Shown: positions 25,316 to 35,335, numbered from the stretch's first letter. The stretch is DNA of 64,000 nt from MED-G116 sp038147495 (GCA_038147495.1 JAYQTT010000016.1:186001-250000), one strand, 5' to 3'. Numbers and translations: made by a program. The notes: generated by a model not told the origin, from the letters alone.

Positions 25316-27315
25316 GCCGGCATTCCCTTGCCCTTTGGCGCAGTTGACTCGCTTGATTCGGGGGATTGATGCGCCTTGGCGGGCTGGCGACTTTTGCCAG
25401 TCCGGCCCATTGCCGCCAGCAACCCGCCAATCGCCATCATCGCCGCACCAGCCCAAACCCAGCTGACCAGCGGCTTTCTGTAAAGCCGCAATGTATACCC
25501 TGTCGCGGCATCACCATCACCAAGCACGGCATAGTCATCACCACTGATGCGCGGGCGGATTGCCGCCTCGGTGGTGGTTTGCCGCTCGGCAGTATATAGC
25601 CGGTTTTCCGGTGTCATTACGGCGATCGGCACACCGTTTCGGCGCAGTTCAAGTACCGCCGTCAATGTGACGTAATTTGGCCCCTGGCGTTGCTCGACAC
25701 CGGAAAAAACAAATTCCTTGCCGGCAAGGGGAATGATGTCACCCGGCTTTGCCCGCACCACGCTTTCACTTGCAAACAGCCCATTGCCAAGCGCGCCAAG
25801 CAAGAAAACAACCATACCAAAATGCGCACACCACATGCCCCAGACGGGCAAGGGGATGGCCCGGCCAGCCGCGGCGGCAACGCGCCTGCGACCAAGCCCA
25901 AGGCGATGCCCGACATCCGCCAGAATGCCCGCGGCAAGCCAGGCTGTCATCGCCAGACCAACGATGCCAGCAACGCCTATATCTGTTGCCAGCGTCAATG
26001 CGGCAAGCACTGAAACCACTGCCGCCAGACCCGCTGTCAGCAGCACGGTTTTCAGTGCCGGTAACGTGCCACGACGCCACGCCATCACCGGACCAACCAC
26101 CATTGCCACGACAAGCGCCCCCATGATCGGGTTGAATGTCGCATCAAAATAGGGCGGTCCGACAGTGATCCGCGCACCATTGATCATCTCCAGTGCAAGC
26201 GGATAGAACGTGCCGATCAACACCACGATGGTGGCCGCTGTCAGCAGAAAATTATTGACCAGCAGGCCAAATTCCCGGCTGACCAGATCAAATCCACTGT
26301 CGCCTGCCAATTGCGGCCCGCGCCACGCAAACAGTGCCAGCGGAACGCCAATGGCCACGAGCAAAATACCAAGAATGAATACGCCGCGCGCCGGATCACT
26401 GGCAAAACTGTGGACCGATGTCAGCAAACCGGAACGGACAATGAAGGTACCGACAAGCGACAGGGAAAAGGCAACAATCGCCAACAGCACTGTCCAGCTT
26501 TTAAACCCTTCGCGCGCTGCCACAACGCTGATCGAATGTATCAGCGCTGTCGCCGCCAGCCACGGCATCAGCGAGGCATTCTCGACCGGATCCCAGAACC
26601 ACCATCCACCCCAGCCAAGTTCATAATAGGCCCACCAGCTGCCAAGGGCGATCCCGGCGGTAAGCGCGCACCAGGCGGCAGTGATCCAGGGCCGCACACT
26701 GACCGCCCAGACACGGTCAATCCGGCCATCAAGCAGACCGGCAACGGCAAAGGAAAAAGCCATGGAAAGACCAACATAGCCGACATAAAGTGTCGGCGGA
26801 TGCAGGGCGAGACCCGGATCCTGCAAAATCGGGTTGAGGCCATTGCCATCAAGCGGCGCTGGCGACAATCTTTCGAACGGATTCGATGTAAAAAGGGAAA
26901 ACGCCATAAACGCCGCGCTGACCACGCCTTGCACACCAAGCGTCATCACCTTGAGACGAAGTGGCATATGCTGGCCGCGCAACGCCAGAAGTGCCGCAAA
27001 GACAACAAGGATCACAATCCACAGCAGCAGCGAGCCCTCGTGGCTCCCCCAGGTTCCCGAGATTTTGTAGATCATCGGCTTTGCCGAATGCGAATGGCTG
27101 GCAACAAGCGCCACGGAAAAATCAGAGGTCACAAACGCCCAAACCAACGCCGCAAATGCCACCAGAACTCCCGCCGCCATGACCAGCGTCACCGGCATCA
27201 CCACATGCATCAGCCCCGCATGGTTGCGTGTTACCGCGTAAAACGGCAACACCGCCAGCATCAGCGACATGACAAAGGCAAGGATCAACGCGAAATGGCC
27301 CAATTCGGCGATCAT
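25312..27315 (-). CDS. ccmF: Haem lyase CcmF (cytochrome c-type biogenesis)
   Basis: Large polytopic membrane protein that, with CcmH, joins haem to apocytochrome c. The chosen ATG at 27315 gives MIAELGHFALILAFVMSLML, the conserved CcmF start; the frame is open 20 codons further without a good start. 667 residues with about 15 hydrophobic segments. The tryptophan-rich haem-handling WWD domain is clear (SWWAYYELGWGGWWFWDPVE), with nearby conserved His. SGTWGSHEGSLLLW is another signature. ccmE, which usually precedes it, is not here, so the rest of the system must lie elsewhere. Confidence 0.95.
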   Translation of the reverse strand: MIAELGHFALILAFVMSLMLAVLPFYAVTRNHAGLMHVVMPVTLVMAAGVLVAFAALVWAFVTSDFSVALVASHSHSAKPMIYKISGTWGSHEGSLLLWIVILVVFAALLALRGQHMPLRLKVMTLGVQGVVSAAFMAFSLFTSNPFERLSPAPLDGNGLNPILQDPGLALHPPTLYVGYVGLSMAFSFAVAGLLDGRIDRVWAVSVRPWITAAWCALTAGIALGSWWAYYELGWGGWWFWDPVENASLMPWLAATALIHSISVVAAREGFKSWTVLLAIVAFSLSLVGTFIVRSGLLTSVHSFASDPARGVFILGILLVAIGVPLALFAWRGPQLAGDSGFDLVSREFGLLVNNFLLTAATIVVLIGTFYPLALEMINGARITVGPPYFDATFNPIMGALVVAMVVGPVMAWRRGTLPALKTVLLTAGLAAVVSVLAALTLATDIGVAGIVGLAMTAWLAAGILADVGHRLGLGRRRVAAAAGRAIPLPVWGMWCAHFGMVVFLLGALGNGLFASESVVRAKPGDIIPLAGKEFVFSGVEQRQGPNYVTLTAVLELRRNGVPIAVMTPENRLYTAERQTTTEAAIRPRISGDDYAVLGDGDAATGYTLRLYRKPLVSWVWAGAAMMAIGGLLAAMGRTGKSRQPAKAHQSPESSESTAPKGKGMPA

Positions 27316-27514
27316 ATTTGGACAGTCTCCACAAGGTCTGGTGAATGCGGGGGCACCATAGCATAGCTGGCCCAATCTTCACCCCAAATCTTGGTCGTTT
27401 GCGCCAAAATGCCCCGGCCCAAATTCACGGTGCGCCCAAATCAGAATGACATGTGGTTGACCATGTCAAAACCGCTCACTAGGGTTTTTATCAAGATCAG
27501 TTTATGGGGGAACT

Positions 27515-28801
27515 ATGGGCGCCGTCGAAAGACAGCTTTTTGCAGAGATTGATGCGCGGCGTGACGCGCTGGTCTCTACAACGCAGGACTTGATCCGCAT
27601 TCCAACGCTGAACCCACCCGGCGACAAATATCATGACATCTGCAGCTATCTGCAAGCACGGCTTGAGCGCTCTGGATTCAGCACTGAATTGATCAGGGCA
27701 AAAGGCGCGCTTGGCGATTCCGAAAAAACGCCGCGTTGGAATATCATCGCCCGGCATGAGGGCGCGACATCCGGCGAATGTGTGCATTTCAACTCACATA
27801 CTGACGTTGTCCATGTTGGCGAAGGGTGGACACGCGATCCCTTTGCCGCAGAAATTGAAGATGACCGTATCTATGGTCGCGGGGCCTGTGACATGAAGGG
27901 CGGGCTTGCCGCATCAATCATCGCGGCCGAGGCGTTTATCGCCAGCCACCCGGACTATGCCGGCGCGATTGAAATTTCCGGCACCGCTGATGAGGAAACA
28001 GGCGGCTTTGGCGGCGTTGCCTATCTTGCCGAACAGGGCTATTTCAACCCTGACCGGGTTCAGCATGTGATCATTCCGGAACCTTTGAACAAGGACCGGA
28101 TATGTATCGGCCATCGCGGCGTATGGTGGGCGGAAATCGAAACAAAAGGCCGGATTGCACATGGGTCAATGCCATTTCTGGGCGATTGCGCTGTACGCCA
28201 TATGGGGGCGGTCCTTGCTGAAATGGAAAAAATTCTGTTTCCCCGCCTTGCCGAGCAGCAAACCGAAATGCCTGTGGCCCCGGAAGCGGCCCGCCGGTCC
28301 ACCCTGAACATCAATTCAATTCATGGCGGACTTGCCGAACCGGATGCCGACTATACCGGCATGCCCTCGGCCTGTGTGCCGGATCGGTGCGTGATCACCA
28401 TCGATCGGCGGTTTCTGATTGAAGAGGATCTCGCCGAGGTCAAAGCGGAAATCGATCAGCTGATGCAAAAAGTGGCGCGCGACAGGCCGGACTTCAGCTA
28501 TGAAATCCGCGATTTGTTTGAAGTGCATCCCGTGCTGGCCGACAAGAAGGCGCCGATCGTGACAACTGTCAGTGACGCGATCCGCGATGTGATGGGCGTT
28601 GATCCCGCATTCGTTGTCTCGCCGGGCACCTATGATCAGAAGCATATTGACCGGATCGGCAAATTGAAAAATTGCATTGCCTATGGGCCGGGCATACTCG
28701 AATTGGCGCATCAGCCAGATGAATGGATCAGCATTACCGATATGCTGGACAGTGCAAGAGTTATGGCCTTATCGCTGGCCAAACTCCTTGCAAATGACTA
28801 A
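27515..28801 (+). CDS. M20-family metallodeacylase (ArgE/DapE-like)
   Basis: A 428-residue zinc amidase/deacylase related to acetylornithine deacetylase and succinyl-diaminopimelate desuccinylase. Metal and catalytic segments are in order: HFNSHTDVVHVGEG (His ligand and Asp), YGRGACDMKGGLAA (bridging Asp) and GTADEETGGFGGVAY (catalytic Glu pair). A C-terminal region with SPGTYDQKHIDRIG and the lid-domain HGSMP segment also match. It leads the ABC-importer gene set that follows by 59 bp. It probably cleaves an N-acyl or amide substrate brought in by that importer rather than acting in arginine synthesis. Confidence 0.88.
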   Translation: MGAVERQLFAEIDARRDALVSTTQDLIRIPTLNPPGDKYHDICSYLQARLERSGFSTELIRAKGALGDSEKTPRWNIIARHEGATSGECVHFNSHTDVVHVGEGWTRDPFAAEIEDDRIYGRGACDMKGGLAASIIAAEAFIASHPDYAGAIEISGTADEETGGFGGVAYLAEQGYFNPDRVQHVIIPEPLNKDRICIGHRGVWWAEIETKGRIAHGSMPFLGDCAVRHMGAVLAEMEKILFPRLAEQQTEMPVAPEAARRSTLNINSIHGGLAEPDADYTGMPSACVPDRCVITIDRRFLIEEDLAEVKAEIDQLMQKVARDRPDFSYEIRDLFEVHPVLADKKAPIVTTVSDAIRDVMGVDPAFVVSPGTYDQKHIDRIGKLKNCIAYGPGILELAHQPDEWISITDMLDSARVMALSLAKLLAND

Positions 28802-28860
28802 GGGCCGCAGGACATGCGGCCTGCCGATAACAAAAAGCCTTAAAATTATAGGGGGTAATT

Positions 28861-30339
28861 ATGAAACGCAGACTCTTGATCGCCGGTACAGTCACGGCGA
28901 TTTTCACCCAGATTTCGGTGGCGCTGGCCGCGCAAACGTCAATCACCATCGGGATGCAGCTGGAGCCACCAAACCTTGACCCGACCGGCGGTGCTGCCGC
29001 AGCGATTGACGAGGTTGTTTATGCAAATGTCTTTGAGGGACTGACACGCTATCAGGCGGATGGATCGGTCGCTCCGGCACTGGCCAAATCATGGACCATT
29101 TCCGGCGATGGTCTTGTCTATGAGTTCAAGTTGCACGCAGGCGTCAAATTCCACGATGGCTCCAGCCTGACAGCGGATGATGTGAAATTCTCACTTGATC
29201 GGGCGCGCGCCGAGGATTCGACAAACGCCCAAAAGCGTTTGTTTACCGGCATCGCATCAGTAGAAGCGATCGATGATCTGACAGTGCGGATCACCCTGTC
29301 GACGCCGGATGGCGGCTTCATCACCAACCTTGCCTGGGGCGATGCGGTGATTGTGGCCCCTGAGAGCATCGACATGGCCAAGACAGCGCCTGTTGGCACC
29401 GGACCGTTCCAATTTTCGAAATGGGTTCAGGGTGACCGGGTTGAACTGGTGAAAAACGCGGCCTATTGGGGCGAGGGAGTCGCGCTGGAAAAGGCGGTTT
29501 TCAAGTTCATCTCCGACCCGACAGCGGCATTTGCCGCGATGATGGCTGGCGATATTGACGCCTTTCCGGTGTTTCCGGCACCTGAAAATCTGCCACAATT
29601 TGAGGCCGATCCAAGATTCCGGGTGATTGTCGGTTCGACCGAGGGTGAAACCATTCTGTCCACCAACAACAAGGCCACCCATCTTTCTGATGTTCGCGTC
29701 CGTCAGGCACTGGCGCATGCCATCGACAGACAGGCCATCATCGATGGCGCAATGTTTGGCTACGGCACGCCAATTGGCACGCATTTCGCGCCACATCACC
29801 CCGATTATGTCGATCTGACCGGGCAGTCTTCATATGATCCGGCAAAGGCGAAATCACTGCTGGCAGAAGCTGGCGCAAGCAACATCACGCTGTCTTTGAA
29901 ACTGCCGCCGCCATCCTATGCGCGTCGTGGTGGTGAGATCATTGCGGCACAGCTTCGCGAAGTCGGGCTTTCGGTTGAAGTGGAAAATCTGGAATGGGCG
30001 CAATGGCTCGAGCAGGTATTCCGGGGTAAGGATTATGATCTGACAATCGTCTCTCATACCGAGCCAATGGATATCGGCATCTATGCCAATCCTGAATATT
30101 ACTTCCAGTATGACAGTGCTGAATTCCAGCAAATCATTGCCGATCTGAAGCTGGCCACTGATGCCGGTGAGCGGACAAGATTGCTGCAAGCCGCACAGCG
30201 CCGGATTGCCGATGATCATGTCAACGGCTATCTGTTCCAGCTGGCCCGCACCGGTGTTGCCAACGCCAAAATCAGCGGCCTGTGGGAAAATGCGCCAACG
30301 CAGGCGAATGACCTGACACAGGTGCAGTGGGCAGACTGA
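28861..30339 (+). CDS. ABC transporter substrate-binding protein, peptide/nickel family 5
   Basis: A 492-residue periplasmic binding protein of the dipeptide/oligopeptide (DppA/OppA) class. The signal peptide is MKRRLLIAGTVTAIFTQISV then ALA, with cleavage near residue 24. The mature part has VYANVFEGLTRYQADGSVAPALAKSW (in two shorter segments VYANVFEGLTRYQ and APALAKSW), FKLHAGVKFHDGSSLTADD, and the family 5 motif VRVRQALAHAIDRQAI. A GGGGG ribosome site precedes the ATG. The downstream permeases and ATPases complete the importer. The ligand is unknown; gene context points to an amide-containing small molecule. Confidence 0.92.
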   Translation: MKRRLLIAGTVTAIFTQISVALAAQTSITIGMQLEPPNLDPTGGAAAAIDEVVYANVFEGLTRYQADGSVAPALAKSWTISGDGLVYEFKLHAGVKFHDGSSLTADDVKFSLDRARAEDSTNAQKRLFTGIASVEAIDDLTVRITLSTPDGGFITNLAWGDAVIVAPESIDMAKTAPVGTGPFQFSKWVQGDRVELVKNAAYWGEGVALEKAVFKFISDPTAAFAAMMAGDIDAFPVFPAPENLPQFEADPRFRVIVGSTEGETILSTNNKATHLSDVRVRQALAHAIDRQAIIDGAMFGYGTPIGTHFAPHHPDYVDLTGQSSYDPAKAKSLLAEAGASNITLSLKLPPPSYARRGGEIIAAQLREVGLSVEVENLEWAQWLEQVFRGKDYDLTIVSHTEPMDIGIYANPEYYFQYDSAEFQQIIADLKLATDAGERTRLLQAAQRRIADDHVNGYLFQLARTGVANAKISGLWENAPTQANDLTQVQWAD

Positions 30340-30362
30340 CGATTGCAAACAAACTTCGGGCC

Positions 30363-30439
30363 GATGCCGCCGGAACTCTTCCAGCGGCATCGACCAGACA
30401 CAAAAGAACCCGCGGTGCCAGCGTTCTTGGCGTCTGGTC
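30363..30439 (+). promoter_or_regulatory. Intercistronic hairpins between binding-protein and permease genes
   Basis: Two adjacent structures fill the 122-bp gap. The first is GATGCCGC / GCGGCATC (30363-30370 and 30384-30391). The second is GACCAGAC / GTCTGGTC (30392-30399 and 30432-30439), with AAGAAC / GTTCTT nested inside it. No T-run follows. They probably protect the upstream binding-protein mRNA or attenuate expression of the membrane subunits. Confidence 0.65.
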
Positions 30440-30461
30440 CGGGGATGGTTAGACTGCGGCA

Positions 30462-31406
30462 ATGCTAAGATATATTCTGTCCAGATTCCTGATGCTCGGC
30501 GCCAGTCTCTTTGTCGCTTCAATTGCCATTTTCGTGATGATCGAACTGGTTCCGGGTGATCCGGCGGCTTTCATGCTCGGGCTGAATGCGGCACCCGATA
30601 CCGTTGCCGCGTTGCGCGCCGAACTTGGCCTTGATGGCAGTCCGGCAGAACGATATCTGCGCTGGGTCGGGGGCATGATGGTCGGCGATTTTGGCACCTC
30701 CTACACCTATCAGGTGCCCGTTGCCGAACTTGTTGCGGCACGCTTGTTCGTATCACTGCCGCTGGCAATCATGGCCCTGCTTCTGTCGACAGTAATCGCC
30801 ATTCCGATCGGCCTGTTCGCGGCAAGCCGCCATGGTAAACCCGCCGATTGGTCGACAATGGGAATCACGCAAATCTTCATTGCGGTTCCGAATTTCTGGT
30901 TTGCGATGATCCTTGTGATGATTTTTGCGATCCAGCTCAGATGGTTTTCTGCAGGTGGCTTTCCCGGCTGGGATCAGGGCGTTCTGGCAAGCCTGAAAGC
31001 GCTGACATTGCCCGCCATTTCACTGGCCTTGCCACAAGCGTCAATTCTGACACGGGTGATGCGTTCTGCGGTTCTTGAGACCCTGACACAAGACTATATC
31101 CGCACCGCCCGCGCCAAGGGGTTAAGCCGCCGCCAGACCCTGTTCAACCATGCGCTTCGCAACGCGTTGATTCCGGTTTTGACGATTATCGGTCTGCAAT
31201 TTTCCTTTTTGATCGCCGGTGCCATCATTATCGAAAATGTGTTCTTTCTTCCCGGATTGGGACGGCTGGTCTTTCAGGGGATCACGCAACGCGACCTGAT
31301 TGTCGTTGAATCAGTGGTGATGCTGCTTGTCTTTGCGGTGATCCTTGTCACCTTTCTTGTCGATATTGCCTATGCGCTTGTCGACCCACGATTGCGGAGG
31401 CAGTGA
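30462..31406 (+). CDS. dppB: ABC transporter permease, DppB/OppB type
   Basis: First inner-membrane permease of the peptide-type importer. 314 residues with about six membrane segments. It starts MLRYILSRFLMLGASLFVAS, and the N-terminal ELVPGDPAAFMLG motif is characteristic of DppB/OppB proteins. The EAA-loop that contacts the ATPase is near YIRTARAKGLSRRQTLFNHA. VFFLPGLGRLVFQGI is the C-terminal family motif. Its stop overlaps the start of the next permease (ATGA). Confidence 0.93.
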   Translation: MLRYILSRFLMLGASLFVASIAIFVMIELVPGDPAAFMLGLNAAPDTVAALRAELGLDGSPAERYLRWVGGMMVGDFGTSYTYQVPVAELVAARLFVSLPLAIMALLLSTVIAIPIGLFAASRHGKPADWSTMGITQIFIAVPNFWFAMILVMIFAIQLRWFSAGGFPGWDQGVLASLKALTLPAISLALPQASILTRVMRSAVLETLTQDYIRTARAKGLSRRQTLFNHALRNALIPVLTIIGLQFSFLIAGAIIIENVFFLPGLGRLVFQGITQRDLIVVESVVMLLVFAVILVTFLVDIAYALVDPRLRRQ

Positions 31407-32239
31407 TGACCTCTGCATCCAGAAAACTGCCGGTTGCATTGGTGCTTGGTGCCTGTTTGACGATGGTGTTCCTGCTGGCTGCGATGGTCTCGCTGGTGTG
31501 GACACCGCATCCGGTTGATGCGCTCAACATTGCCAATAAATTGCGGCCACCAAGCATCGATAACCTGCTTGGCACGGATCATTTTGGCCGTGACATGCTG
31601 TCGATGCTGATGGTTGGGGCGCGCACATCAATTGCGGTTGCAATCGGTGCGGTTACCGTGGGTATGGCGCTTGGTGTGCCGCTTGGTCTTATCGCGGCAT
31701 CGCGGCATGGACGCTGGCTCGATGATCTCGTCATGCGCGGAAATGATCTGGTCTTTGCCTTTCCATCACTTGTTATCGCGATCCTGATCACGGCGGTGTT
31801 CGGGCCATCGGCGATCAATGCCATCATAGCCATCGGCATTTTCAATATGCCGGTATTTGCCCGGGTTACGCGGGGCGGCGCATTGACCATTTGGTCACAG
31901 GAATATGTATTGGCCGCGCGTGTCGCCGGCAAAGGGGCGGCGCGCATATCGGTTGAACATATTCTGCCGAATGTTGCCAATCTGCTGATCGTTCAGGGCA
32001 CCATCCAGTTCAGTCTTGCGATCCTGATTGAAGCGGGCCTCTCCTATGTCGGGCTGGGGGCGCAGCCGCCACTGCCATCATGGGGACGGATGCTTGCCGA
32101 CAGCCAGACGATGATCAGTTTTGCCCCGCATGTGGCGATTATACCCGGCCTTGCCATCATCATTACGGTTCTTGGCCTCAATCTGACCGGTGACGGGCTT
32201 CGTGATCTGCTTGATCCACGGATCAGGAGGCAGCGATGA
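31403..32239 (+). CDS. dppC: ABC transporter permease, DppC/OppC type
   Basis: Second permease of the importer, 278 residues, about six membrane segments. LGTDHFGRDMLSMLMVGARTS is the DppC/OppC signature (LGTDxxGRD), and VLAARVAGKGAARISVEHILPN contains the EAA-loop (in two parts, VLAARVAGKGAARI and EHILPN). LIEAGLSYVGLGAQPPLPSWG is the typical C-terminal motif. It overlaps both neighbours by four bases (ATGA at each junction), indicating tight translational coupling. Confidence 0.93.
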   Translation: MMTSASRKLPVALVLGACLTMVFLLAAMVSLVWTPHPVDALNIANKLRPPSIDNLLGTDHFGRDMLSMLMVGARTSIAVAIGAVTVGMALGVPLGLIAASRHGRWLDDLVMRGNDLVFAFPSLVIAILITAVFGPSAINAIIAIGIFNMPVFARVTRGGALTIWSQEYVLAARVAGKGAARISVEHILPNVANLLIVQGTIQFSLAILIEAGLSYVGLGAQPPLPSWGRMLADSQTMISFAPHVAIIPGLAIIITVLGLNLTGDGLRDLLDPRIRRQR

Positions 32240-33876
32240 CATCAGGCTTGCAAGTGACCGATCTTGGCGTGCAGATTGGCGATCAGACATTGGTCGACAA
32301 GGTCAGCTTTACCATCGCCCCTGGCCAGATTTGTGGGCTGGCGGGTGAGTCGGGCTCGGGGAAATCGCTTACCGCGCTTGGCATTATGGGGTTGTTGCCT
32401 GACGGCGCCCGCCGCACCGGAACAGCGCATCTGGACGATTTATCCCTATTCGCACTTGACGAAAAAGAGATGTGCGCCGTCCGTGGCCAGCGCATCGGGA
32501 TGATTTTTCAGGAACCGATGACAGCGCTGAATCCGGTACGCACCATTGGCGATCAGGTGGCTGAAACCTTGCTGGTACATTCTGCCGCCAGCAAAGAAGA
32601 GGCCTATGACATTGCGGCTGAAAAGCTCAACCGGGTTGGCCTGCCGGCATCACGGGCCGGTCTGCAACGCTATCCGCACGAGCTGTCAGGCGGCCAGCGG
32701 CAGCGGGTGATGATTGCCCAGGCGATTGCCTTGCGCCCAGATCTTCTGATTGCCGATGAACCGACCACAGCCCTCGATGTAACAACGCAGGCAAGCATCC
32801 TTGAATTGCTTGGCGAGCTTGTCAGCGAGGACGGTATGTCGATGCTGCTGATCACACATGATCTGGCTGTCCTTGCCGGTGTCAGCACCAACATCAATAT
32901 CATGCAGAACGGCGTTATCGTCGAGTCAGATGCGACCGAGACCTTGTTTCGGCATCATCGTCATCCCTATACAAAAAAGCTGTTTGCTGCCTCCCGCCAT
33001 ATTCCCCGGCAAATCGCACTGCCATCGAATGCCGAACGCCTGCTTGATGTCAGCAATCTGTCGGTCGGCTATGCTGGCCAGCGCGGCCTGTTTACCCGGC
33101 AAGGACCTGATTTGACTGCGGTGAATGATGTGTCTTTTTCCATCGACCGCGGCGAGAGTCTTGGTCTTGTCGGCGAGTCCGGATGCGGCAAGTCAACGCT
33201 TGCCCGCACCATTCTTGGGTTGCAGGCATTGCGCAGCGGACAGATTTCCCTGCTTGGCAAAAGTGTCGGTTCTGGCCAGCATGTGCCTGCCAGCCTTCGC
33301 GCCGCAATGCAGGTGGTGTTTCAAGACCCATATGGCTCGTTCAATCCGCGTCATCGTGTTGGCAGGCTCATCGCCGAACCGCTGCATCTGCTGGCCGATC
33401 CACCACAGGGCACGGATCGAGAGAAAGACATTGAACGGGCGTTGGAAGAGGTTGGACTCGCTGCATCAGACAAGCACAAATTCATCCATGAATTTTCCGG
33501 TGGTCAACGACAACGTATTGCCATTGCCCGTGCTTTGGTGATCAAACCGGCACTGGTCATCCTTGATGAGGCCGTTTCCGCACTCGATGTGTCGATCCGT
33601 GCGCAGATTATCGACCTGCTGGTCGAGCTTCGGGAAAGCCACGGGTTAAGCTATCTTTTTATCAGTCATGATCTTACCGTGGTGCGGTCCGTTACCGAAC
33701 GGGTGATGGTGATGCGCGCCGGACAGATTGTCGAGCAGGGCGATACGGCCGACATTCTGGACAGCCCCGCGCACAGCTATACCAAACAGCTGGTCGCCGC
33801 CAGCCCGCAAATACCTGCCGATTGGCTTGCCACGGGCGGGCAACACGGAACGCGTAACATTAAGGGAGACGCCTGA
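32236..33876 (+). CDS. Fused dual ATPase of peptide ABC importer (DppD-DppF)
   Basis: A 546-residue protein containing both nucleotide-binding domains. The first domain has Walker A GESGSGKS, the signature ELSGGQRQRVMIAQA and Walker B LLIADEPTTALD. The second has Walker A GESGCGKS, the signature EFSGGQRQRIAIARA and Walker B LVILDEAVSALD. The fusion gives a fixed 1:1 pair in place of separate DppD and DppF, as in GsiA-type importers. The start overlaps dppC. The gene ends one base before the aldehyde dehydrogenase ATG, which links transport to metabolism of the imported compound. Confidence 0.94.
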   Translation: MTSGLQVTDLGVQIGDQTLVDKVSFTIAPGQICGLAGESGSGKSLTALGIMGLLPDGARRTGTAHLDDLSLFALDEKEMCAVRGQRIGMIFQEPMTALNPVRTIGDQVAETLLVHSAASKEEAYDIAAEKLNRVGLPASRAGLQRYPHELSGGQRQRVMIAQAIALRPDLLIADEPTTALDVTTQASILELLGELVSEDGMSMLLITHDLAVLAGVSTNINIMQNGVIVESDATETLFRHHRHPYTKKLFAASRHIPRQIALPSNAERLLDVSNLSVGYAGQRGLFTRQGPDLTAVNDVSFSIDRGESLGLVGESGCGKSTLARTILGLQALRSGQISLLGKSVGSGQHVPASLRAAMQVVFQDPYGSFNPRHRVGRLIAEPLHLLADPPQGTDREKDIERALEEVGLAASDKHKFIHEFSGGQRQRIAIARALVIKPALVILDEAVSALDVSIRAQIIDLLVELRESHGLSYLFISHDLTVVRSVTERVMVMRAGQIVEQGDTADILDSPAHSYTKQLVAASPQIPADWLATGGQHGTRNIKGDA

Positions 33877-33877
33877 C

Positions 33878-35335
33878 ATGCCATCAAATCCGGACCTCTG
33901 GTATCCAAGTGACAAGCTGTTCATTGATGGGTCATGGCACAGCCCGGCAACCGGACAAACATTGACGCTGGAAAATCCGTCAAGCGGCCAGCCACTTACC
34001 GACATCGCGCGGGGTGGCAAGGCAGATATCGATCAGGCCGTTGCCGCGGCCCGGCAGGCACTTGCCGGACCATGGGGCCGGATGCCAGCTTTCGAGCGTG
34101 GCCGCCTGATGATGAATCTGGCAGGGCTGGTCAATGAGCGAAGTGAAGACCTTGCCAGAATCGAGTCCCTTGATGTTGGCAAACCGCTCAGTCAAGCGCG
34201 CGCCGATGTCCGGGCGCTTGCCCGCTACTTCGAATTCTACGCCGGCGCTGCAGACAAGATCACCGGCGAGACGATACCCTATCTTGACGGCTACACCGTC
34301 TACACCTTGCGTGAACCGCACGGCGTCTGTGCGCATATCATCCCGTGGAACTATCCGATGCAGATCATTGGCCGGTCTGTTGGTGCGGCGCTGGCGATGG
34401 GTAACACATCGGTGATCAAACCAGCCGAGCAAGCCTGCCTGACCGCGCTTGCGTTTGCCGCGTTGACAGCCGAAGCCGGGTTTCCGGCGGGGGTGGTCAA
34501 TGTTGTCCCCGGACTTGGCGAGGAGGCGGGTGAGGCGCTCAGCACCCATCCAGACATCAATCATGTCTCCTTTACCGGATCACTTGCTGTGGGGCGTAAA
34601 ATTCAGGCGGCGGCAGGTCAAAATGTCGTTCCGGTGACGCTTGAACTTGGCGGCAAGTCGCCGCAATTGGTATTTGATGACGCCGACCTTGACGCCGCCA
34701 TGCCATTTCTGGTGAATGCCGGCATTCAGAACGCCGGTCAAACCTGTTCGGCATCATCGCGCATCCTCGTTCAACGGGGAATTTTTGACGAGGTGGCATC
34801 AAGAATGGCGGCCCGCTATGCCTCCTTGCGCGTTGGCAGCGCCAGCGATGACCTTGATGTCGGGCCACTTGTATCTCGCGCGCAAAAGGGCATCGTGGAA
34901 AATTATCTGGGTGCCGCCGATGATCTTGAACATCTTGCCACAGGCCAGCTTGATGCCAGCGCCTCAAAGGATGGTTTCTTTGTTTTGCCGACGCTGCTGT
35001 CGGGGCATGACAGAACGCATCTGCTTGCGCGTGAGGAGATATTCGGGCCGGTGCAGCTGTTGCTTGCTTTCGATGATGAGGCCGAGGCCGCAACCATTGC
35101 CAATGAGACGGGCTTTGGTCTTGTCGCGTCTGTCTGGACGCGTGACGGGGCACGCCAGATGCGTCTGGCAAAATCATTGCGGTCCGGTCAGGTGTTCATC
35201 AATAATTATGGCGCAGGCGGCGGTGTTGAGCTTCCCTTTGGTGGCACCGGCCTGTCGGGTCATGGCCGGGAAAAAGGATTTGAGGCACTTTACGGCTTTT
35301 CCGCCCTTAAAACCGTTGCCGCATTGCATGGCTAG
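33878..35335 (+). CDS. Aldehyde dehydrogenase (NAD(P)+)
   Basis: A 485-residue member of the aldehyde dehydrogenase superfamily, nearest by eye to betaine-aldehyde and aminoaldehyde types. The start ATG at 33878 follows the ABC ATPase stop by one base, with GGGAG upstream; the frame is open into that gene but not used. VCAHIIPWNYPMQIIGRSVG is the N-terminal coenzyme-site motif. VTLELGGKSPQLV holds the catalytic Glu, and IQNAGQTCSASSRILV the catalytic Cys. EEIFGPVQLLLAF is the C-terminal motif. It likely oxidises an aldehyde formed from the transported substrate. Confidence 0.92.
   Translation: MPSNPDLWYPSDKLFIDGSWHSPATGQTLTLENPSSGQPLTDIARGGKADIDQAVAAARQALAGPWGRMPAFERGRLMMNLAGLVNERSEDLARIESLDVGKPLSQARADVRALARYFEFYAGAADKITGETIPYLDGYTVYTLREPHGVCAHIIPWNYPMQIIGRSVGAALAMGNTSVIKPAEQACLTALAFAALTAEAGFPAGVVNVVPGLGEEAGEALSTHPDINHVSFTGSLAVGRKIQAAAGQNVVPVTLELGGKSPQLVFDDADLDAAMPFLVNAGIQNAGQTCSASSRILVQRGIFDEVASRMAARYASLRVGSASDDLDVGPLVSRAQKGIVENYLGAADDLEHLATGQLDASASKDGFFVLPTLLSGHDRTHLLAREEIFGPVQLLLAFDDEAEAATIANETGFGLVASVWTRDGARQMRLAKSLRSGQVFINNYGAGGGVELPFGGTGLSGHGREKGFEALYGFSALKTVAALHG

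Noticed and set aside
26311..27366. 351-residue plus-strand open frame
   Set aside because: Lies antisense to ccmF, and its Arg/His/Lys-rich translation is typical of a shadow frame of a membrane-protein gene.
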